From contig JADKBW010000001.1 in the NCBI GenBank assembly GCA_016714905.1, positions 62,001 through 126,000 of the forward strand: 64,000 nucleotides of DNA. Reading direction: 5' to 3'. This document shows positions 33,784 through 44,227 of the stretch, in pieces. Each line of letters opens with the position of its first letter. The stretch's first letter is position 1. Below the pieces are notes generated by a model, which worked only from the letters and a program-made list of their open reading frames with translations, was not told the DNA's origin and made no database searches. The position numbers and the translations under genes are program-made. Source of the DNA: Flavobacterium sp. Its GTDB lineage: Bacteria > Bacteroidota > Bacteroidia > Flavobacteriales > Flavobacteriaceae.

Positions 33784-35547
33784 ATGGCAGAAAATATACT
33801 TTCACAAATCAAAGACCCTACTGATCTCCGTCGATTGACGGAATCACAATTGCCACAATTAGCACAAGAATTACGTGAATTTATCATCAACATTGTGGCC
33901 ACAAAAGAAGGCCATTTGGGCGCAAGTCTCGGCGTGATTGAACTCACTATTGCATTACATTACGTGTTTAATACACCTGACGATTTACTAGTTTGGGATG
34001 TCGGACATCAGGCATACGGACATAAAATCCTCACCGAAAGAAAAGATCAATTTCACACCAATCGTCAACTGGGCGGTATTTCTGGTTTCCCAAAACGAAG
34101 CGAGAGCGTTTACGATACCTTTGGCGTAGGACATTCGTCAACATCGATTTCAGCAGCGCTCGGAATGGCTATAGCATCAAATTTAAAAGGCGATTTCGAA
34201 AAACACCATATTGCTGTAATTGGAGACGCTTCGATTGCTTCAGGAATGGCGTTTGAAGGTTTGAATCATGCTGGTGTTACCGACGCAAACTTATTGGTTA
34301 TTCTAAACGACAATGCCATCGGAATTGATCCAAGTGTTGGTGCTTTGAAAAACTATTTCACTGCGGTGAAAGAAGGAAAAAATCCGAAGGAAAACAACAT
34401 GATCAAATCATTAAACTTTGATTATGCTGGACCAATAGACGGCCATGATATCTTTGCCTTACTCAAAGAATTGCAGCGTTTGCAAAAAATAAAAGGCCCC
34501 AAGTTTTTGCATATTCTCACTACAAAAGGAAAAGGATTACAGCAAGCTGAAGATAACCAAGTTCAATATCATGCGCCAGGAAAATTTGATGCGCTTACAG
34601 GCGATATTATGCCAAAATCTGAAGCAAATTTGCCTCCAAAATACCAAGATGTTTTTGGCCTGACTTTAGTAGAATTGGCGCGAAAAAACGAAAAAATTAT
34701 TGGAATCACCCCCGCGATGCCCACAGGCAGTTCTTTAAAATATATGATGGATGAGTTCCCAACGCGTGCACTCGATGTCGGGATAGCAGAACAACACGCC
34801 GTGACTTTATCTGCTGGAATGTCAACACAAGGCATGGTTGTCTTTTGTAATATCTATTCCACTTTTTTACAGCGTGCATATGATCAAATTATTCACGATG
34901 TGGCAATACAAAATTTACCTGTTATTTTTTGTTTAGATCGCGCAGGTTTGGTTGGCGAAGATGGCGCGACGCATCATGGCGTTTTTGACTTGGCTTATTT
35001 GCGTTGTATTCCAAACCTTATCATTTATGCACCTTTAAATGAAATGGCCTTACGAAATATCCTATTTACGGCTCAATTAGGATTGGATCACCCTATTGCT
35101 ATTCGATATCCGCGTGGACGTGGAGTTACTATTGATTGGCAACTGCCATTCGAAGAAATTGCTATTGGTAAAGCACAGTGTCTCAGATCAGGAAGCAAAA
35201 TCGCCGTATTATCAATTGGAACGATAGGAAATAATGTTATTGAAGCTATTGATAAGATTGACTATTCAGAGCACATTGCACACTACGATTTTGGCTTTGT
35301 AAAACCATTCGACGCTCCATTACTCCATTCGATTTTTTCAACATTCGAAAAAGTAATCACCATCGAAGACGGTGTCATAGAAGGTGGGTTCGGAAGTGCT
35401 GTTGTTGAGTTTGCAACCGAAAACAACTACAAAATTCCAATCAAAACACTGGGTATTCCAGATCAATTTATGGAACACGGAACGATTGCAGAACTGCAAA
35501 AAATATGCGGTATTGATGTCGAATCTATCGTTTCACTTTTGATATAA
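33784..35547 (+). CDS. dxs: 1-deoxy-D-xylulose-5-phosphate synthase
   Basis: This 587-residue TPP-dependent enzyme condenses pyruvate and glyceraldehyde-3-phosphate, the first step of the MEP isoprenoid pathway. Motifs: LVWDVGHQAYGHKIL (~77-91), the TPP/Mg site GDASIASGMAFEGLNHAG with LVILNDNAIGI (~145-182), the catalytic Glu region DVGIAEQHAVTLSAGM (~322-337), and a transketolase C-terminal domain (~455-575). It is slightly shorter than the ~620-residue E. coli enzyme, as in other Bacteroidota. No other MEP genes are nearby. Confidence 0.95.
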   Translation: MAENILSQIKDPTDLRRLTESQLPQLAQELREFIINIVATKEGHLGASLGVIELTIALHYVFNTPDDLLVWDVGHQAYGHKILTERKDQFHTNRQLGGISGFPKRSESVYDTFGVGHSSTSISAALGMAIASNLKGDFEKHHIAVIGDASIASGMAFEGLNHAGVTDANLLVILNDNAIGIDPSVGALKNYFTAVKEGKNPKENNMIKSLNFDYAGPIDGHDIFALLKELQRLQKIKGPKFLHILTTKGKGLQQAEDNQVQYHAPGKFDALTGDIMPKSEANLPPKYQDVFGLTLVELARKNEKIIGITPAMPTGSSLKYMMDEFPTRALDVGIAEQHAVTLSAGMSTQGMVVFCNIYSTFLQRAYDQIIHDVAIQNLPVIFCLDRAGLVGEDGATHHGVFDLAYLRCIPNLIIYAPLNEMALRNILFTAQLGLDHPIAIRYPRGRGVTIDWQLPFEEIAIGKAQCLRSGSKIAVLSIGTIGNNVIEAIDKIDYSEHIAHYDFGFVKPFDAPLLHSIFSTFEKVITIEDGVIEGGFGSAVVEFATENNYKIPIKTLGIPDQFMEHGTIAELQKICGIDVESIVSLLI

Positions 35548-35551
35548 ACAT

Positions 35552-35586
35552 AAAAAAATCCAAATCTTTCGATTTGGATTTTTTGC
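35552..35586. terminator. Bidirectional terminator between dxs and the M36 protease gene
   Basis: AAAAATCCAAATC pairs with GATTTGGATTTTT around TTTC, with A and T runs on the two sides. Confidence 0.85.
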
Positions 35587-35607
35587 TTTTACTATAAACA
35601 AGACTAA

Positions 35608-38331
35608 CTAGTTCTTAATCAGTTTTTGCGAATAATTGAGATTATCACCTGTTACTTTTACAATGTAGATACCTGATTGTAAATCATTAATGTTAATTGA
35701 TTTTTCAACATTAAAATTATCATCTATTTGATCTACCACTACACGACCATTAATATCAATAATCTGCACTTCCAATTTGCCTGCAAATTTATTAACTCTA
35801 ACATTCACTTGGCTATTAGCTGGATTAGGATAAACTCTAACTAAATCCTCTCTACTGAAATCATTTACAGCCAATACACAATTTGGTCCTGCTGGAAATA
35901 GTGTAAAGTCTTCAACTTGATCGTTGCAATCGTCTGAACTTCCTGACGAAGCATTCAAACCAACTCCTCTTCTTGCAAAAACTTGCATAATCATGCAATA
36001 ATCTGCACCTCCAGTAGTTGCTAGGTCAGCAGCAAATAAATTATCTCTACCAGCTACAATATTTGTTTGTCCTGCTGTCTCTAATTTTAAAGCATCAATA
36101 ACTAATTGCATCACTTTATTGTTTCCTCCTGTACCGTTATATAGGTCTGGATCAAAACCATATTTTTCAATGTACTTCCAAGTCAAATCCCACAAACAAG
36201 AAGTCCAAAACTCACCTATCTTATAACGATATGCTGTATCGGCAGGGTCAGCAGGAATAGGAATATTTGAATCTGCAAATGTTCTTGGATCAACAGTCAT
36301 ATCTCTTGAATATCCAAAATCCCTAAATCCAAATCCATCTATTGGCTGATTTACCGCATATGTTCCAATTTCCTTCCTTTCAAGACCGGTGTCGGTAGCT
36401 TTGATTTGGTTAATTAAACCAAAGAAATCTGACCATCCTTCTCCCATCTGTTCATAGTTGTTCATTTGTCCTGATAATCCACCACCAACAAGTCGATTTG
36501 AAATTCCGTGACCATATTCATGTCCGACAATAACATTATCAAAACTTCCGTCAGCATATAAGTAGAGGTTATTCGGCACTTCAATTTTAACATTTACTGG
36601 GCCGTTCGCCATTTCGCCAATTAAGATATCTCCTTTTTCCTTTGAAATAAAAATTGCTGGAATTGTAATTCCTAACAACCCTGTAGAACTCATTGATAAT
36701 TGCACTGGATTGTTTGCAACAGTGTCAGTAACGATTACTGCCGTTGCACCAGCATCTTGAGCCGCTTTAACTTTGTTACTAAAAAAACATCCACCTCTTC
36801 TAATTAAGGCAATTTTTCCTGAAATGTCGAAAGCGTTAGTAGCAGGATTACATGCAGAATTTGGATTATTACCTGGAACTAAAGGCTCATTTTGAAACAA
36901 AACTAAGTCAGAAGTTATACCATTTGGAGCCGCAGGCACAGGAATTCTGTCTGTTCCTTCAAACACATTTGTTGTTGCAGACATAGGACCTGCAATTGTT
37001 GAAGGTGAATTGATTTGAATGTAATCTGTTGGAGGAGCCCCTAAAGTCCACATAAACATTTGAATTCTAGGACGTACTCCGTCATTAGTAGGAGTAAAAT
37101 TGGCATTGTTTAAAGTAGGTGTCGCTTGGGAATAACCGTCTTGCGAGTCTGCTTGTACAACATCTCCGGTACCTGAAGCTACACCACCTCTTCCGTAATT
37201 ATTTTGTTGGAAATTACCATTTGCTTCGTCAAAACCATAATTATACCAAATGTCGTGCATGATATTAGTCATGTAAAACAAATTTGTTGTGGAAGCTGAT
37301 GTGTAAGCTGTAGGCTGTTGTGTTTGAGAAATCCCGTTCACATAAGGAAAATCAAAAAGCAACGAGGCTCCTCCGTCTGGACGAATTCCTGTTCCATTAT
37401 CCCCGTTAGCGTCTTCTTGTGCCCATACGTTATTTCCTCTAGTAATAGTAAAAATAAGCCCAGCCGTTGTACCTGTTAATGAATTAGCATTATGCCAACC
37501 ACGAGGCGAAGCAACTGCATCAGCATATGGAGTTACTAATTCGAATGGACTATGGTTTGGACTCTCAAAGTTGAAAGGTATTACCTTGTAAGTTCCTGGA
37601 ACCTCCATTGGCGCAGAAGTCAACTTTGGCACAGCAAACGCCGCATCGTGAAAGTTAAATTTAGTTTTTTTGTTGCTTGCGTTTTCATTGTGCGCATGCG
37701 AATGGTGTCTGTCACCAAATGTACAGTTGATAGTTAAATCTCTTTTGTCTAAGGTGTTCCCATTAACTGCATCAATTTTGACATCCCAATAGTGTTTCCC
37801 ATCTGGCGAATAAAATTGATAACCCCAAGCTAATTTCAATTTAGAATCAGCGGTTGGTAGATAGGCTAACTTAGCCACAATTGGGTCTTCATGAACTCCG
37901 TCCGTAATAGAAAATTTCTTTCCGTCTGTAGACTCAATAATAGAAAAATTAGCTGCGCCATATCCCAAAGAAGTATACGCTTTGTTCAACGCGTCTATTA
38001 CAGATAAAGAAGGTGTTGATGTATTAACTCTTTGAGCCATGTTAGCTTGAAAGTTACTTCCAACTTTAACAACGTTTCCGTCTTTGATAGCAATGGTAGA
38101 TTGCCCGTTGAAAATTTCAATTCCCTGGTGTCTTTGAACCACATAACAACTTGTTATTTTAGTTCCTTTACCATAGAATTCATTTTGAATACTCAAATCC
38201 GAAAGGTCTTGGTTTGAAAGACCGTATTGAGCACGATTTGTTTCCAAATAAGATTGGATAATTGTCTTGTTCGCTTGGGAAAATCCAACAAACGAAACAA
38301 GCAATGCGATTAATAATGTAATTTTTTTCAT
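35608..38331 (-). CDS. Secreted M36 (fungalysin-type) metallopeptidase with PA domain and T9SS sorting domain
   Basis: This is about 907 residues from MKKITLLIALLVSFVGFSQA (start 38331; the ATG at 38355 would precede the -7 box). The order is signal peptide, FTP propeptide (CYVVQRHQGIEIFNGQSTIA, ~50-200), and the fungalysin catalytic domain. It has zinc motif HEYGH (IVGHEYGHGISNRLVGG) and a downstream Glu ligand in QMGEGWSDFFGLI. A protease-associated domain is inserted before the zinc helix (DISGKIALIRRGGCFFSNKV, AAQDAGATAVIVTD). The end is a T9SS type A sorting domain (VRVYPNPANSQVNVRV to YSQKLIKN). It degrades extracellular protein. Confidence 0.93.
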   Translation of the reverse strand: MKKITLLIALLVSFVGFSQANKTIIQSYLETNRAQYGLSNQDLSDLSIQNEFYGKGTKITSCYVVQRHQGIEIFNGQSTIAIKDGNVVKVGSNFQANMAQRVNTSTPSLSVIDALNKAYTSLGYGAANFSIIESTDGKKFSITDGVHEDPIVAKLAYLPTADSKLKLAWGYQFYSPDGKHYWDVKIDAVNGNTLDKRDLTINCTFGDRHHSHAHNENASNKKTKFNFHDAAFAVPKLTSAPMEVPGTYKVIPFNFESPNHSPFELVTPYADAVASPRGWHNANSLTGTTAGLIFTITRGNNVWAQEDANGDNGTGIRPDGGASLLFDFPYVNGISQTQQPTAYTSASTTNLFYMTNIMHDIWYNYGFDEANGNFQQNNYGRGGVASGTGDVVQADSQDGYSQATPTLNNANFTPTNDGVRPRIQMFMWTLGAPPTDYIQINSPSTIAGPMSATTNVFEGTDRIPVPAAPNGITSDLVLFQNEPLVPGNNPNSACNPATNAFDISGKIALIRRGGCFFSNKVKAAQDAGATAVIVTDTVANNPVQLSMSSTGLLGITIPAIFISKEKGDILIGEMANGPVNVKIEVPNNLYLYADGSFDNVIVGHEYGHGISNRLVGGGLSGQMNNYEQMGEGWSDFFGLINQIKATDTGLERKEIGTYAVNQPIDGFGFRDFGYSRDMTVDPRTFADSNIPIPADPADTAYRYKIGEFWTSCLWDLTWKYIEKYGFDPDLYNGTGGNNKVMQLVIDALKLETAGQTNIVAGRDNLFAADLATTGGADYCMIMQVFARRGVGLNASSGSSDDCNDQVEDFTLFPAGPNCVLAVNDFSREDLVRVYPNPANSQVNVRVNKFAGKLEVQIIDINGRVVVDQIDDNFNVEKSININDLQSGIYIVKVTGDNLNYSQKLIKN

Positions 38332-38352
38332 AGTTTTTATTTTTAGAGAAAA

Positions 38353-38383
38353 CAAACTTAAATTATTTTTTTTGATTTGTCAA
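38353..38383 (-). promoter_or_regulatory. Promoter of the M36 protease gene
   Basis: On the minus strand TTG (38381-38383), 20-nt spacer, TAAGTTTG (38353-38360), 21 nt upstream of the ATG at 38331. Confidence 0.65.
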
Positions 38384-38410
38384 GCAATCCATTAAAACAT
38401 TAACAATCTA

Positions 38411-39751
38411 CTACTTCAAACCTGCAATATTTTGATAATACAGCAATGCATTGCCATCTGTAAGCAAAGAAATAAATTGACAAATATGCAACAAGCGTTC
38501 GTACAAAGTTTCCTTTTCAAGATGGTGCTTCTCCGGTAGAATTTTTAGCAGCAGCTTGTCATAACTTGTCGCTTTGCCATCAAATTGATTATTGTATGCA
38601 TTGATGAACTTATCTAAAAGCGTGTTAATAATTTGATAGCCTTTAATTTCTTTGTCAATAACTTCACGGCTTTGATAAATGTTCTTCACGCTCAACTTGA
38701 TAATGTCGTCCATTTGGGCTTTGTATTTACTTTTGTCGGTTAAGGCATAAGGAAAATTACCTTGCAAGATTGCCTCTTCATTTTCAATGAAAACCCGAAC
38801 TGCATCATTAATGAGATTGCCGATGGCCAATGCTCTCAAATAACTAATTCGATCTTCTCGTGTAGATAAGGTTTTATATTTGGCAGTATCAATGGTGTCT
38901 TGGACTAATTTGATAAGATATTCTAAAGCGTAATCTTCGGAAACGAGTCCCAAATTGATTCCGTCTTCAAAGTCGATAATCGTGTAACAAATATCATCAG
39001 CTGCTTCTACCAAATAAGCTAATGGATGGCGCTCGAAGCCGATATCATTGCCGGATTTATTTGCAATTAATCCCAATTCCGCCGCCACTTCTTGAAAGAA
39101 ATCTTTGTCGGTCTGAAAGAAACCGTATTTCTTATCTGCAATGTTCTTGGTGGGTTTTTTAGGCAAACTTTCTTTGGGATATTTCATAAAGGCACCCAAA
39201 GTAGCATACGAAATTCGCAATCCGCCTTCTATCCCTGGTCGGCTCGCAGTTAGTACTGAAAAACCATTGGCATTGCCTTCAAAATCGATGAGATCTTGCC
39301 ATTGTTTGTCGGTCAAATGCTCTTTATATTGTTTCCCATTTCCGATAGAGAAATATTCGCCAATGGCTTTTTCTCCCGAATGACCAAAAGGTGGATTCCC
39401 GATATCATGCGCCAAAGAAGCTGCTGCGACAATGGCGCCAAAATCATTCATTTGAAAACCGTGCACTTCCTGCAAATAGGGATATTTTTCGATGATCTTT
39501 TTTCCGACCAAACGTCCGAGAGACCTTCCCACTACCGACACTTCCAAACTATGGGTAAGTCTGGTGTGAACAAAATCTGTTTTTGATAACGGAATAACTT
39601 GTGTTTTGTCTTGCAAACTGCGAAAAGCGGCAGAAAAAATAATACGATCATAATCGACTTCAAATCCTAAACGCGTGTCATCTTGTTCTTTGCGCAAACG
39701 TTTGCTCGTGTCGCCTTGACGTTTTAGCGATAAAAGTTGTTCCCAGTTCAT
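38411..39751 (-). CDS. dgt: Deoxyguanosinetriphosphate triphosphohydrolase (dGTPase)
   Basis: This 446-residue HD-domain enzyme hydrolyses dNTP to deoxynucleoside and triphosphate. Signature: FVHTRLTHSLEVSVVGRSLG with the first His, then AASLAHDIGNPPFGHSGEKA with the HD pair, and later EAADDICYTIIDFEDGINLG. Start at MNWEQLLSLKRQGDTSKRLR (39751); 21 codons of in-frame sequence upstream overlap the neighbouring GNAT gene and look unlike the family. It lies downstream of nrdB-nrdA and the GNAT gene on the same strand, a sensible grouping of dNTP-pool enzymes. Confidence 0.92.
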   Translation of the reverse strand: MNWEQLLSLKRQGDTSKRLRKEQDDTRLGFEVDYDRIIFSAAFRSLQDKTQVIPLSKTDFVHTRLTHSLEVSVVGRSLGRLVGKKIIEKYPYLQEVHGFQMNDFGAIVAAASLAHDIGNPPFGHSGEKAIGEYFSIGNGKQYKEHLTDKQWQDLIDFEGNANGFSVLTASRPGIEGGLRISYATLGAFMKYPKESLPKKPTKNIADKKYGFFQTDKDFFQEVAAELGLIANKSGNDIGFERHPLAYLVEAADDICYTIIDFEDGINLGLVSEDYALEYLIKLVQDTIDTAKYKTLSTREDRISYLRALAIGNLINDAVRVFIENEEAILQGNFPYALTDKSKYKAQMDDIIKLSVKNIYQSREVIDKEIKGYQIINTLLDKFINAYNNQFDGKATSYDKLLLKILPEKHHLEKETLYERLLHICQFISLLTDGNALLYYQNIAGLK

Positions 39752-39761
39752 TTTTAGATTG

Positions 39762-40209
39762 TTAGATTGATTTCTGCATGCAAATACTATTCTCCACTCC
39801 TTGATATTGGCCATAATTTGAAATTATTGTATATCCCGCTTTTTGGTATAGACCAATAGCTTCGACTTGTTTTATTCCAGTTTCTAAAATACAATTATTA
39901 TAATCCAGTTCTTTAGCCCACTTTTCTAGTTCATTCAAGATTTGGTGTGCGATTCCTTTTCCTCTTTGCTCTGGCAAAACATACATTCTTTTGATTTCTA
40001 CGGTTTTGTTTTCATAGAACTTGAAGGCGCCACAACCCAAAGGATCATTTTTCTCATAAAAGACGACGACATTTTTTATAGCGTCCGATTTATTGTATTG
40101 GGCGTAAAAATCATGATCATCTCCGTCCAAGATCTTTAGCGTCGCATCGAGCAGGACAACCAATTTTTGGTAATCGGGATTTTCGGAGGTGGTTCTTAGT
40201 AAAAGGCAT
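39762..40209 (-). CDS. GNAT family N-acetyltransferase, probable indel near its start
   Basis: This small GNAT enzyme has the acetyl-CoA binding signature VEIKRMYVLPEQRGKGIAHQ (Q/RxxGxG/A, ~68-87) and a C-terminal LYQKAGYTIISNYGQY. The acceptor is unknown. Homologous-looking sequence RTTSENPDYQKLVVLLD continues upstream of the only in-frame start (TTG at 40163). It would join the ATG at 40209 as MPLLRTTSEN if one base is removed from the four-T run at plus 40201-40204. I therefore give the reconstructed extent, about 149 residues. It ends 11 bp before the dgt start. Confidence 0.7.
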
Positions 40210-40229
40210 TACTTTTTGTTTTACGATTT

Positions 40230-40313
40230 TAGCCCTGATGGAAGCGGCATCCTTTTTTGCGCTCCTTTAGCGCGGAAAAGATATAGCGTACAGCAGGAAT
40301 AGCTTCTAAAAAA
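40230..40313 (+). repeat. Dispersed palindromic element, copy B
   Basis: Left arm TAGCCCTGATGGAAGCGGCA, right arm GATATAGCGTACAGCAGGAA then TAGCTTCTAAAA. The internal stem CTTTTTTGCGCT / AGCGCGGAAAAG is held by G-U pairs. It lies between the nrdA 3' end and the GNAT gene. Confidence 0.8.
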
Positions 40314-40344
40314 CAAAACAGCTACCCAAAGATAGCTGTTTTTT
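40314..40344 (-). terminator. Terminator of nrdA
   Basis: On the minus strand AAAACAGCTA pairs with TAGCTGTTTT around TCTTTGGG, followed by GTTTTTT. Confidence 0.7.
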
Positions 40345-40369
40345 GATGGGATAGTAACCGTCTCAAGAA

Positions 40370-42786
40370 TTACGATCCACACATTTCGCAATCATCGGGT
40401 CCGGCATTTCGTGCCAGTTCGATCATAGCTTTAAAATCTTCTGCAGACATTTCACCCGTTTCATTTGGCTCAGCTACTTCTACTGCGGCTGCAACTTCTT
40501 GCGTTGGTTCTGCTTTTTTATCATTGTTCAACGTAAACTTGATGGCGTCTACAGCTGATTTTGTTCTTAAGTAATACATTCCGGTTTTTAGTCCAGATTG
40601 CCAAGCGTAGAAATGCATCGATGTTAGTTTGGCATAATTCGCATCTTGCATAAACAAGTTAAGCGATTGTGATTGGTCGATAAAATACCCTCTATGACGT
40701 GACATATCGATAATATCTTTCATCGACATTTCCCAAACGGTTTTATACAATTCTTTCAAATCTTCTGGAACCGCTTCGATGTTTTGCACCGAACCATTGT
40801 GTCGCATGATTTCTTGTTTCAAATCTTCGTTCCACAAACCTCTTTTTACCAGGTCTTCTAATAAATGTTTGTTGACTACGATAAATTCCCCAGACAATAC
40901 ACGACGCGTATAAATGTTAGAAGTATATGGTTCGAAAGCTTCGTTGTTTCCTAAGATTTGTGATGTAGAAGCCGTTGGCATTGGCGCTACCAATAGTGAA
41001 TTTCTCACGCCATTTTTCATCACTTCTTTTCTCAATGCTGCCCAATCCCAACGTCCGGATAATTCCTCGTCTTTCATTCCCCAAAGATTGTGTTGGAATT
41101 CACCTTGTGAAATAGGTGAACCTTTGAAAGAAGAATACGGTCCTTCTTCTACTGCCATTTCCATCGAAGCGGTCACCGCTGCAAAATATAAAGTTTCGAA
41201 AATTTCTTGGTTTAGTTTTTTTGCTTCGTCGCTGGTAAAAGGCATTCTCAACAAAATGAAAGCATCTGCCAAACCTTGTACGCCCAATCCACCGGACGGT
41301 GGCGCATATTGGAGTTTTCTGCTTCTTTTACTGGATAGTAATTTCTATCAATGACTTTGTTCAAGTTTCGGGTTACTCTTTTGGTAACATTGAAAAGCAA
41401 TTCGTGGTTAAAAGCTCCATTTTCTACAAACATTGGCAACGAAATCGAAGCTAAATTACAAACTGCAATTTCATCTTCCGAAGTATATTCCATAATCTCG
41501 GTACACAAGTTCGACGAACGAATCGTACCTAGATTTTTCTGATTTGATTTGCGGTTTGCAGCATCTTTATAAAGCATGTATGGTGTTCCAGTCTCAATTT
41601 GAGATTCAAGGATTTTCTCCCACAACTCACGCGCTTTGATGGTTTTTCTTCCTTTGCCTCTTTCTTCGTAGGAAATATATAAAGCTTCGAACTCATCTCC
41701 ATAAACATCGTACAAACCTGGACATTCATTCGGACACATCAATGTCCAAGTGCTGTCTTCTTGTACGCGTTTCATAAACAAATCTGACGTCCACATCGCG
41801 AAGAACAAATCTCTCGCACGCATTTCTTCTTTTCCGGTATTCTTTTTCAAGTCTAAGAATTCAAAAATATCGGCATGCCAAGTTTCTAAATAAATAGCGA
41901 AACTTCCTTTTCTTTTTCCGCCTCCTTGATCTACATATCTTGCAGTGTCATTAAATACACGCAACATCGGCACAATTCCGTTGGATGTTCCGTTCGTTCC
42001 TCTAATATAAGAACCTGTCGCTCTCACATTGTGAATAGACAAACCAATTCCACCAGCCGATTGTGAGATTTTCGCCGTGTTTTTCAACGTATCGTAAATC
42101 CCATCAATACTATCATCACGCATCGACAACAAGAAACAAGATGACATTTGAGGTTTTGGCGTTCCAGCGTTGAATAACGTTGGTGTCGCGTGTGTAAAGA
42201 ACTTCTTCGACATCAAGTCGTAGGTTTCAATTACAGCCTCTAAATCATTTAAGTGAATTCCAACAGCAACACGCATCAACATATGTTGCGGACGCTCTAC
42301 GATTTTACCGTTGATTTTCAATAAATATGAACGCTCTAATGTTTTAAATCCAAAGTAATCGTAATTAAAATCGCGGTTGTAAATCACATGCGAATCTAAA
42401 AACTCCGCGTTCTTTTGAATCACGTCATGTACTTCTTCCGAAAGCAAAGGCGCTTTTTGATTGGTTCTCGGATTCACGTAATGATACATTTCATTCATGG
42501 TTTCCGAAAACGATTTGGTTGTATTTTTATGCAAATTTGAAATCGCGATTCTCGCTGCCAACTGCGCGTAATCTGGGTGCGCAATGGTCATTGAAGCGGC
42601 GGTTTCTGCTGCAAGATTGTCTAATTCAGAAGTGGTCACGCCGTCATATAATCCCTCAATAACGCGCATTGCCACTTTCACGGCGTCAACTAAATCGTTG
42701 AGTCCGTAGCATAATTTCTTAATTCTGTCGGTAATCTTGTCGAACATTACTGGCTCTTTGTGGCCATCTCTCTTAACTACATACAT
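40370..42786 (-). CDS. nrdA: Class Ia ribonucleoside-diphosphate reductase alpha subunit, frameshifted in this sequence
   Basis: About 805 residues, reducing ribonucleoside diphosphates to deoxy forms. Start MYVVKRDGHKEPVMFDKIT (42786) opens an ATP-cone domain (~1-90). The barrel includes ATPTLFNAGTPKPQMSSCFL (with the first redox Cys), AGGIGLSIHNVRATGSYIRG and SSNLCTEIMEY with the active-site Cys. The C-terminus ends DDCEMCGS with the shuttle cysteines. The frame breaks near 41297: RHRPV is followed by a GG that should be GGG. Adding one G gives RHRPVGLGVQGLADAFILLR and joins the rest. Since RNR is essential, this is almost certainly a sequence error. Confidence 0.93.
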
Positions 42787-42849
42787 AGGTTTGTTTGTTT
42801 TGCGAACTAGAAAATCCCTTCTCTACTTCTGGTTATTTGTGTGTGTTTT

Positions 42850-42929
42850 TGGAAGCTAATCCCGCTATTCGCTGCAATCTTTTGTGCTTTAAGAAACGCA
42901 CAAAAGGATTTCCGCTACTATCGGGGCTA
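42850..42929 (-). repeat. Dispersed palindromic element, copy C
   Basis: Minus-strand left arm TAGCCCCGATAGTAGCGGAA, right arm GATTGCAGCGAATAGCGGGA then TTAGCTTCC; internal stem CTTTTGTGCG / CGCACAAAAG type pairing (TTTGTGC with GCACAAA). It lies between nrdB and nrdA. Confidence 0.85.
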
Positions 42930-43005
42930 GGGCAATCCGGCAAAAAAGGCATGTAATTAAAAATCGGCGTCGAAAGATATTTTTGAGATTCAGAGTCTAT
43001 GCTCA

Positions 43006-43931
43006 TCACTCCTGCTTTTGGTATTCTGCCACGCGTTTTTCAAAGAAATTGGTTTTCCCTTGCAATGAAATCATATCCATAAAATCAAACGGATTCGACG
43101 AATTGTATTCTCTGGTGCAACCCAATTCAACTAATAAACGATCCGCTACAAATTCAAGATATTGTGTCATCAAAACGGCATTCATTCCAATCAAACTCAC
43201 AGGAAGCGACTCGGTAATAAATTCACGTTCGATGTTCAAAGCGTCTACAATAATTTCCTTGATTCTTTTCTTCGGAACTTTATGTACCAAGTGATGATTG
43301 TGCAAATGCACAGCGAAATCACAATGCACGCCTTCATCACGTGAAATCAATTCGTTAGAGAATGTCAATCCTGGCATCAATCCGCGTTTTTTCAACCAGA
43401 AAATCGCACAAAAGGCACCCGAAAAGAAAATACCTTCCACAGCAGCAAACGCAATAAGTCTTTCTGCAAACGAATCAGACTCAATCCATTTTAAAGCCCA
43501 GTCGGCTTTCTTCTTGATGGCTGGAAAAATTCAAGTGCTGTAAATAATTGGTTTTTCTCGACCTCATCTTTCACATAGGTATCAATCAACAGCGAGTAGG
43601 TTTCGCTGTGGATGTTCTCCATCATGATTTGAAAACCATAGAAAAATTTAGCTTCTGCATATTGCACTTCATTGACGAAATTTTCTGCTAAATTCTCATT
43701 GACGATACCATCTGACGCGGCAAAAAAGGCGAGAATATGTTTGACAAAATATTTTTCATCCGCATTGAGTTTGTTTTCCCAATCTGATAAATCTTGGTGT
43801 AAGTCTATTTCTTCAGCGGTCCAAAAACTAGCTTCCATTTTCTTATACCATTCCCAAATATCGTGGTGTTTAATTGGGAAAATAACAAAACGGTTTTTGT
43901 TTTCTTGTAGAATAGGTTCTATCGCTGACAT
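43006..43931 (-). CDS. nrdB: Ribonucleoside-diphosphate reductase beta subunit, frameshifted in this sequence
   Basis: About 308 residues from MSAIEPILQENKNRFVIFP (43931), carrying the diiron/tyrosyl-radical site. Iron ligands are visible in WTAEEIDLHQDLSDW, FAEVQYAEAKFFYG-type helix (NEVQYAEAKFFYGFQIMMEN) and MENIHSETYSLLID. The frame stops after ALEFFQPSRRKPTGL. Adding one T to the T-run near 43529 gives ALEFFPAIKKKADWALKWI, continuing into AVEGIFFSGAFCAIFWLKKR and a normal C-terminus. It is upstream of nrdA on the same strand. The double break of nrdA and nrdB argues for sequence error. Confidence 0.92.
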
Positions 43932-44227
43932 CTTTTGTGTTTGAATTGAGTGAATTTGTATCAAAAAGAGAGTGCTTTTTGACTGCTACAAAGATTACCT
44001 TTTGTAACGGAAAATGAAAGCCAAACTTATTCACAATCGAAGATAGTTTTTAACAAATTGATTTTTGACAAGAAACTATTTGATATTTTGTAAAAACCTC
44101 AAAATCAAGGTTGTAAAATTATACAAAAATAAAAAAACGCCTATTTACAAGCGTTCAAGAGTACTCAACACGATACGATTTTTAACAAATTTGCTAATAC
44201 ATTTGACTTAGCAAATACACAGATTTT
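43932..44227. other. nrdB upstream region
   Basis: It holds a hairpin TCAAAAAG-CACTCT-CTTTTTGA in the nrdB leader (minus strand, plus 43961-43982), an imperfect -7-like TAATCTTTG, and the DUF3109 terminator at 44131-44156. I see no gene and no RNA gene. Confidence 0.4.
44131..44156 (-). terminator. Putative terminator of the DUF3109 gene
   Basis: On the minus strand GAACGC pairs with GGCGTT(T) around TTGTAAATA, followed by seven T; the stem is short. Confidence 0.5.

Noticed and set aside
43961..43982. Hairpin TCAAAAAG/CTTTTTGA in the nrdB leader as a riboswitch or NrdR site
   Set aside because: Only an 8-bp simple stem without the conserved core of a cobalamin riboswitch or paired NrdR boxes.
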